DNA from: Actinomycetota bacterium
GTDB taxonomy: Bacteria > Actinomycetota > Acidimicrobiia > Acidimicrobiales > Microtrichaceae
Reading direction: 5' to 3'
Assembly (NCBI GenBank): GCA_009700815.1
Contig: WLLG01000042.1
Location: forward strand, 1 to 10,883
Length of the DNA stretch: 10,883 nt
In this document: one piece after another, positions 7,542-10,883 of the stretch
Layout of the letters: every line of letters begins with the position of its first letter
Numbering within the stretch: the first letter of the stretch is position 1
Position numbers and translations under genes: made by a program
Notes under the pieces: generated by a model
The model's input: only the letters and a program-made list of their open reading frames with translations
Told to the model about the DNA's origin: nothing
Databases searched by the model: none

Positions 7542-8212
7542 AGGTCAGCTCGGGTTTCACTACTCGGCGGGGTCTCATCAAGGATGACTCCCCCGCTGAT
7601 CGTTACCGAGCGGTGTGCGACATGCTCTGCCCGGTCGAGTTCATGAGAGGCAAACAGCACGGTGGCACCGCTAGTCGCTGCCTCCGCCATGAGGCCATCA
7701 ACAAGGTCACGGCCTGCACTGTCAAGGCCTGCATGTGGCTCATCGAGCAGCCAGAGTTCTGGTCTGCGACAGATCATTGCCGCAAACGAGACTCTGCGGC
7801 GTTGCCCAGCAGACAGGGAGTGCACTGGAAGCTCAAATAGCCGCGAAGCAACCCCGAGGCGATCAAGGGCCGCTCGCCCATCAGCCACAGTGGCAGCTGC
7901 AGCACGAGACCAAAAATCAAGGTTTTCGACCACCGACAGGTCTTGATACAAAAACGAGTCATGTCCCAACAACCCAACACGGCGGCGAACAGCACGGCGG
8001 TTCGTGGTGAGGTCCTCGCCAAGAACTAGAGCCTCACCAGTAGTGAGTCCGATCAGGCCAGCACACACCCCCAGCAGCGTGGTCTTTCCCGCACCGTTCG
8101 GCCCGCGGAGCAAAAGGATCTCTCCAGAGTGCACGTCAAGATCCACTCCAGCCAGAGCAGGGAATCGGCCGATAAGTGCGACGGCGGAACGGAGGTGGAC
8201 AATGGCCGACAC
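7538..8212 (-). CDS. ccmA: CcmA, heme exporter ABC ATPase
   Basis: This 224-residue ABC ATPase energises the CcmABCD complex. Visible motifs are Walker A GPNGAGKTT (37-45), the ABC signature LSAGQ (133-137) with the following RRRVSFA, Walker B LWLLDEP (153-159), the D-loop AGLD (161-164) and the switch His190 in FASHE. The Q-loop region reads GHDSFLYQ, with Asp85 where E. coli-type CcmA has Gln. The start is GTG at 8212: an in-frame TAG at 8225-8227 rules out a longer protein, and no other start codon lies between. There is no good Shine-Dalgarno in front of it. It is the first gene of the operon, so its promoter should lie in the 78-bp gap shared with the divergent sortase gene. Confidence 0.94.
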   Translation of the reverse strand: MSAIVHLRSAVALIGRFPALAGVDLDVHSGEILLLRGPNGAGKTTLLGVCAGLIGLTTGEALVLGEDLTTNRRAVRRRVGLLGHDSFLYQDLSVVENLDFWSRAAAATVADGRAALDRLGVASRLFELPVHSLSAGQRRRVSFAAMICRRPELWLLDEPHAGLDSAGRDLVDGLMAEAATSGATVLFASHELDRAEHVAHRSVTISGGVILDETPPSSETRADL

Positions 8213-8221
8213 AGCATTTAC

Positions 8222-8252
8222 AAGCTAGTTCTTCTTGGGTCGATCGGGCCAA
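8222..8252 (-). promoter_or_regulatory. Possible promoter of the ccm operon
   Basis: On the minus strand, TTGGCC (8247-8252) and TAGCTT (8222-8227, a TANNNT -10 match) are separated by 19 bases. Nine bases separate the -10 from the GTG of ccmA, which would give a very short or absent leader; this fits the lack of a Shine-Dalgarno. The -35 match is poor and the spacer is long, so this is tentative. The -35 would lie inside the palindrome at 8234-8253. Confidence 0.25.
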
Positions 8253-8253
8253 G
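8234..8253. promoter_or_regulatory. Imperfect 20-bp palindrome, candidate operator
   Basis: The half-sites CTTGGGTCGA (8234-8243) and TCGGGCCAAG (8244-8253) are reverse complements at 8 of 10 positions, centred on 8243/8244. It sits in the middle of the only divergent promoter region of the window. A dimeric regulator binding here could control both the ccm operon and the sortase unit. No regulator gene is nearby, so its identity is unknown. Confidence 0.35.
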
Positions 8254-8278
8254 CACAGGCTTTGTCCAGCATTCCCGG

Positions 8279-8284
8279 TAGTTT
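8279..8284 (+). promoter_or_regulatory. Possible -10 element of the sortase gene (leaderless)
   Basis: TAGTTT matches the actinobacterial TANNNT -10 pattern and ends 6 bases before the ATG at 8291, so transcription could start at or beside the start codon. Leaderless mRNAs with this layout are common in actinobacteria. The GAGAGG that directly abuts the ATG is too close to act as a normal Shine-Dalgarno. No convincing -35 is seen. Confidence 0.3.
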
Positions 8285-8290
8285 GAGAGG

Positions 8291-9229
8291 ATGTTCGGAA
8301 GGATTCTTGGCGTTGTAGGAAAGACGCTGATTGTTGCGGGCCTCTTGGTGCTCGGATTCGTCGGCTATCAGCTCTGGGGAACTGCCTTGTCCCAGTCGAA
8401 CGCGCAAGCCGAACTCACCAAGACGCTAGCTAGTGAGTCTGACGTAAAGACCACAGCAGGGCCTGTTGTAATCAAGCAGCTTGCCGAGGAATTGGCCAGC
8501 GTTGACGCAGCTACAGCGCCTGCAACAGCACCGCCGCCAGAAGGCGAGCCAGTAGGTGTCATCACGATTGCAAAGATTGGCTTGCAGCGAGTGATTGTAG
8601 AAGGCGTTGCAAAACCTGATCTCAAGAAGGGCCCCGGCCATTACCCTGGAACTCCATTGCCAGGTCAGGCCGGAAACTCGGCGATTGCAGGTCATCGCAC
8701 CACCTATGGAGCCCCCTTCAACCGCATTGATGAACTCGTTGTGGGAGATGAGATCCAAGTAGCTACACCTCAGGGCGAGTTCACCTACGTGGTCATCCCT
8801 GCCCCCGGCCAACCCACGCAGGCCTGGTACACAGTCAGCCCGGCTCAGGTTGAAGTTCTTGCCAACATGGGTGATAACCGAATCACGCTGACTGCATGTC
8901 ACCCGAAGTACTCAGCAAAACAACGAATCATTGTTCACGGTTTGCTAAAGACTCCCCCAGCGGCCGCTGCGGTTGTAGTCGCCCCACCCAGCGAAACAGC
9001 CACTCCAGCGAAAGCCTCTGCTCAGTTTGATGAGGGCCAGGCAGGAGACTCAAAGGCGCTGCAAACTGCATTGTTCTTTGGCGCAGCAGCTGCTGCTGTT
9101 GCGCTGCTTGCGTGGATACTCGGAAAGTTCGTGCGCCGCTGGCCAATCTATGTGCTGGCTACTCCTGCGATTCTGGTCCTGATCTGGTACGCGTACGTCT
9201 ACACAGACCGCTATCTGCCATCGCTATGA
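8291..9229 (+). CDS. Class E-like sortase
   Basis: This 312-residue membrane protein is a cysteine transpeptidase that would cleave LPXTG- or LAXTG-like sorting signals and attach the proteins to the cell wall. An N-terminal anchor helix (about 12-30) and an Ala/Pro-rich linker (to about 86) lead to the sortase barrel. That barrel contains GVITIAKIGL, then GHYPGTPLPGQAGNSAIAGHRTTYG with catalytic His135, then LTACHPKYSAKQRIIVHG with nucleophile Cys203 and Arg212. The ACHP motif, the GHRTTYG stretch and the linker fit the class E group common in actinobacteria. Two more transmembrane helices follow the barrel (about 258-278 and 284-302), with a Pro/Ala-rich spacer between. An in-frame TAG at 8279-8281 excludes a longer start. 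The stop overlaps the next gene as ATGA. No sorting-signal substrate is encoded in the window, so its target is unknown. Confidence 0.93.
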   Translation: MFGRILGVVGKTLIVAGLLVLGFVGYQLWGTALSQSNAQAELTKTLASESDVKTTAGPVVIKQLAEELASVDAATAPATAPPPEGEPVGVITIAKIGLQRVIVEGVAKPDLKKGPGHYPGTPLPGQAGNSAIAGHRTTYGAPFNRIDELVVGDEIQVATPQGEFTYVVIPAPGQPTQAWYTVSPAQVEVLANMGDNRITLTACHPKYSAKQRIIVHGLLKTPPAAAAVVVAPPSETATPAKASAQFDEGQAGDSKALQTALFFGAAAAAVALLAWILGKFVRRWPIYVLATPAILVLIWYAYVYTDRYLPSL

Positions 9230-9840
9230 GGCGTTCTTCGGAGTGCTTCAGCCAGCGCTGTCATCAGCCGCAGCGGGTGGCCAGTGCGGTAAAAGCGGTA
9301 GCAGCGGTTACCGTGATGGCAGCTACCTTGCTGCTCTTTGCATGCGGCGGTTCCACTAAGGACGCTGATGATTCATCTGGGGCCAGTTCAACCTCGCTTG
9401 AGGCCAGCCCGCAGACTGTGACCACTGCTACCCCGGGGCCGCCACCGGGAGCCACGGTCGAAGGTTTTAGGGACCTGCAAGTTGGGGACTGCTTTGAGGA
9501 GATCACCGACTCTCCTGCCGAGGATTCTGCCGTGTGGCTCCTTGATTGTGCTGACCCTCATGCCTACGAGGTCTACTGGATTACTGATTACTTGGGTCCA
9601 GGTTCCGGTCGGGGCACTTCGTATCCTGGGACGGCCACCGTTCAGAATTTCTCGGAGCAGTCCTGCTTCGACCAATTTGAGACCTTTGTGGGCGTCAGAT
9701 GGACTCTGTCCGAGCTCGACATTCGTGCTTGGTGGCCATCAGAGGAATCTTGGGCCCGTGCGGACCGCAAAGTGATCTGCACGGTGTACTCAGAAAGCGG
9801 CGAGGAGCTAGCTGGAACCCAGCGCGGGAGCGCCCAGTAA
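9226..9840 (+). CDS. Septum-formation-family lipoprotein
   Basis: This 204-residue protein starts at the ATG that overlaps the sortase stop. An unusually long N-terminal region (about 20 residues) precedes a hydrophobic stretch ending in the lipobox LLFACGG, with Cys40 the predicted lipidated residue, so it should sit on the outer face of the membrane. A Ser/Thr/Pro-rich linker follows. The C-terminal domain has the actinobacterial septum-formation pattern: LQVGDCFEEI, WLLDCADPHAYEVYW, CFDQFETFVG and ESWARADRKVICTVY, with four spaced cysteines that could form two disulfides. The domain's biochemical function is not established, and the septum link comes only from the family name. The GTG at 9277 is a possible alternative start with a more normal signal peptide. 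There is no LPXTG-like motif, so it is not itself an evident sortase substrate. The ATGA overlap indicates coexpression with the sortase. Confidence 0.82.
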   Translation: MRRSSECFSQRCHQPQRVASAVKAVAAVTVMAATLLLFACGGSTKDADDSSGASSTSLEASPQTVTTATPGPPPGATVEGFRDLQVGDCFEEITDSPAEDSAVWLLDCADPHAYEVYWITDYLGPGSGRGTSYPGTATVQNFSEQSCFDQFETFVGVRWTLSELDIRAWWPSEESWARADRKVICTVYSESGEELAGTQRGSAQ

Positions 9841-9886
9841 GTCAGCGGGAGCGCCGAGTAAGTCAGCGGGAGCGCCCAATAAGTGA
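9824..9886. repeat. Three tandem copies of a 21-bp unit over the lipoprotein stop codon
   Basis: Units lie at 9824-9844, 9845-9865 and 9866-9886. All begin GCGGGAGCGCC and end AGT-like after a TAA; copy 2 differs from copy 1 at one base and copy 3 at two. Because 21 is a multiple of three, each copy has a TAA in the frame of the lipoprotein (9838-9840, 9859-9861, 9880-9882). The repeat fills nearly the whole gap to the convergent gene whose stop is at 9892. No strong hairpin with a T-run was seen. Confidence 0.9.
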
Positions 9887-9891
9887 GTCCT

Positions 9892-10689
9892 TCAGCGGCC
9901 TTTGAACTCGGGCTTGCGTCGCGCCCCAAAGGCGGATCGCCCCTCAACGAGGTCATCTGAAGCCCAGGCCGCATGAAACGCTGCCAAGTACTCGCCATTT
10001 GAGTCGGTGCCCAGTGCCGGCCGCTCAAGTAGGTCAAGGCCGAGCTTTGATCCAGCTAGGGCTAGGGGGGCCAGCTGTGCGATCTGCCCAGCAAGGTCTT
10101 CGGCCGAGGTCAGCACCGCTTCCCCGGGTGACTGCGCAGACTCAGCTTGGAACGTATCTGGGACAAGGTCTTGAATCAGGCCAACTTGGTAGGCCCGTTG
10201 AGCCGTGATGGGCTGAGCAGTCAGCATCATCCAGCGAGCCGTTGAGTGCCCAGCAAGGGCTACGAGTCGCTGCACGGTCCAGTGGTCAACCATCAGGCCC
10301 AGCTTTGCAACTGGCACTGCAAACATGGCCTCGGAAGTGGCGATGCGCAGATCACAGGAGAGTGCAAGTTGCATCCCGAGCCCCATGCATGCCCCCGAAA
10401 TCGCAGCGATGGTCGGAAACTCAAGGCCCGCAAGGTCGTCGAGCATCAGTCGCAGGGCACGCGTGAACTCCAGATCTTCGAGTTCTTTCAGATCGGCTCC
10501 GCTGCAGAACTGGTCCTCGGCTCCTGTGAGGATCAACACTCGCACAAGCCCCTGCTCATGATCAGCCCTAGCCCGAATCACTGCTTGATGCAGTTGATCG
10601 AGTGCTTCGTGGTTGAGCGCATTGCGTCGCTCAGGTCGCGAAATTGCGATGCGAGCAACCCGCTGCTCGCAGTGATAACTCAAGCTCAC
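9892..10689 (-). CDS. Crotonase-superfamily protein, EchA6-like, probably not a true hydratase
   Basis: This 265-residue enoyl-CoA hydratase/isomerase-fold protein starts at the GTG at 10689, which overlaps the upstream gene's stop as GTGA; a longer in-frame reading from 10857 would run through that gene. Fold markers are RPERRNALN (18-26), the oxyanion-hole loops CSGADLKEL (62-70) and SGACMGLGMQ (98-107), and the C-terminal GARRKPEFKGR. The two glutamates that hydrate enoyl-CoA in classical enzymes align with Gln107 (in GMQLALSCD) and Val127 (in FAVPVAKLG). The block KLGLMVDHWTVQRL and the following GHSTARWMML resemble, from memory, the mycobacterial acyl-CoA-binding protein EchA6, which lacks hydratase activity. 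A role in binding or shuttling acyl-CoA, or a different crotonase reaction, is therefore more likely than beta-oxidation hydration. Family membership is firm; the EchA6 likeness is moderate. Confidence 0.9.
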   Translation of the reverse strand: MSLSYHCEQRVARIAISRPERRNALNHEALDQLHQAVIRARADHEQGLVRVLILTGAEDQFCSGADLKELEDLEFTRALRLMLDDLAGLEFPTIAAISGACMGLGMQLALSCDLRIATSEAMFAVPVAKLGLMVDHWTVQRLVALAGHSTARWMMLTAQPITAQRAYQVGLIQDLVPDTFQAESAQSPGEAVLTSAEDLAGQIAQLAPLALAGSKLGLDLLERPALGTDSNGEYLAAFHAAWASDDLVEGRSAFGARRKPEFKGR

Positions 10690-10883
10690 CCAGGCGCTCC
10701 GGGCTGAAAGATCATTGCCCACAGGGCCACCACGAGCAGCAGGTGCATCACGCCGGTCAGGGCTTGGGCTGATTTCGCTCCGGCCTTCTGAGCGCGAATC
10801 AGGAAGAACATGACGCCTGCCATGATGAGCCACAGTGTGAACGCAATCGAGATCCAAGTCTCTTTGAACACATCAGGTCGCAG
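10686..10883 (-). CDS. Small two-helix membrane protein, possibly truncated by the window edge
   Basis: The frame is open from the right edge to the TGA at 10686. A GTG at 10871 would give a 61-residue protein, but the codons before it (Leu-Arg-Pro-Asp) are open too, so the true start may be outside the window. Two hydrophobic helices are visible, about 6-25 and 39-56 counted from that GTG, joined by a short basic-polar loop (RAQKAGAKSAQALTG). I recognise no family. Its stop overlaps the GTG of the crotonase-like gene, so the two are translationally coupled and the pair is probably expressed together; the small protein could anchor or partner the acyl-CoA-binding protein, but that is only inference. 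Confidence 0.6.
   Translation of the reverse strand: MRPDVFKETWISIAFTLWLIMAGVMFFLIRAQKAGAKSAQALTGVMHLLLVVALWAMIFQPGAPG

Noticed and set aside
9112..9225. Earlier in-frame start for the septum-formation lipoprotein
   Set aside because: It would lie inside the sortase gene and bury the signal peptide; the ATG at 9226 overlaps the sortase stop and leaves the lipobox near the N-terminus.
9841..9900. Rho-independent terminator between the convergent genes
   Set aside because: Only short GGG/CCC pairings inside each repeat unit are visible, with no stable stem and no T-run on either strand.
9642..10037. Minus-strand frame with a repeated LTYWALP/LTYSALP peptide
   Set aside because: The peptide repeat is only the 21-bp tandem repeat read on the other strand; the frame is otherwise antisense to the lipoprotein and out of frame with the crotonase-like gene.
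10690..10857. Extended N-terminus for the crotonase-like protein
   Set aside because: It overlaps the two-helix membrane protein gene and has no similarity to the family; the GTG at 10689 gives a normal-length protein in a GTGA overlap.

Overview
The window looks like a chromosomal segment of an actinobacterium. The class E-type sortase, the septum-formation-type lipoprotein, the actinobacterial saccharopine dehydrogenase-like protein and an EchA6-like crotonase all point that way. Base composition looks moderate (mid-50s % GC by eye), which fits lineages below the very high-GC norm, such as aquatic groups; the exact lineage is inference. Genes are tightly packed, and no stretch over 300 bases lacks a gene.

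Region 1 (about 1-8212, minus strand) is a complete System I cytochrome c maturation operon. Read from right to left it is ccmA, ccmB, ccmC, ccmD, ccmE, ccmF, ccmG, ccmH and a ccmI-like gene. Every junction overlaps: 4 bp at most, 10 bp at ccmD/ccmE and 11 bp at ccmH/ccmI, which implies translational coupling. CcmA, B, C and D would load heme onto His160 of CcmE and release holo-CcmE. CcmF, H and I would ligate the heme to apocytochrome c. CcmG (WCPPC) and CcmH (CVQC) would keep the CXXCH cysteines reduced. Nineteen bases after ccmI, on the same strand, lies a saccharopine dehydrogenase-like gene that runs off the left edge.

Region 2 (8213-8290) is a 78-bp divergent intergenic region between ccmA and the sortase gene. 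It holds an imperfect 20-bp palindrome and -10-like hexamers for each direction.

Region 3 (8291-9840, plus strand) is a two-gene unit with an ATGA overlap: a class E-like sortase and a septum-formation-family lipoprotein. Its end is a three-copy 21-bp tandem repeat that repeats the stop codon in frame three times, just before a convergent gene.

Region 4 (9892-10883, minus strand) holds a crotonase-fold protein in which both canonical hydratase glutamates appear replaced, translationally coupled to a small two-helix membrane protein that is cut by the right edge.

No RNA genes, CRISPR arrays or mobile elements were seen. The main points of interest are a full Ccm system in an actinobacterial setting, the divergent promoter with its dyad, the triple-stop tandem repeat, and the EchA6-like protein that is probably not a hydratase.
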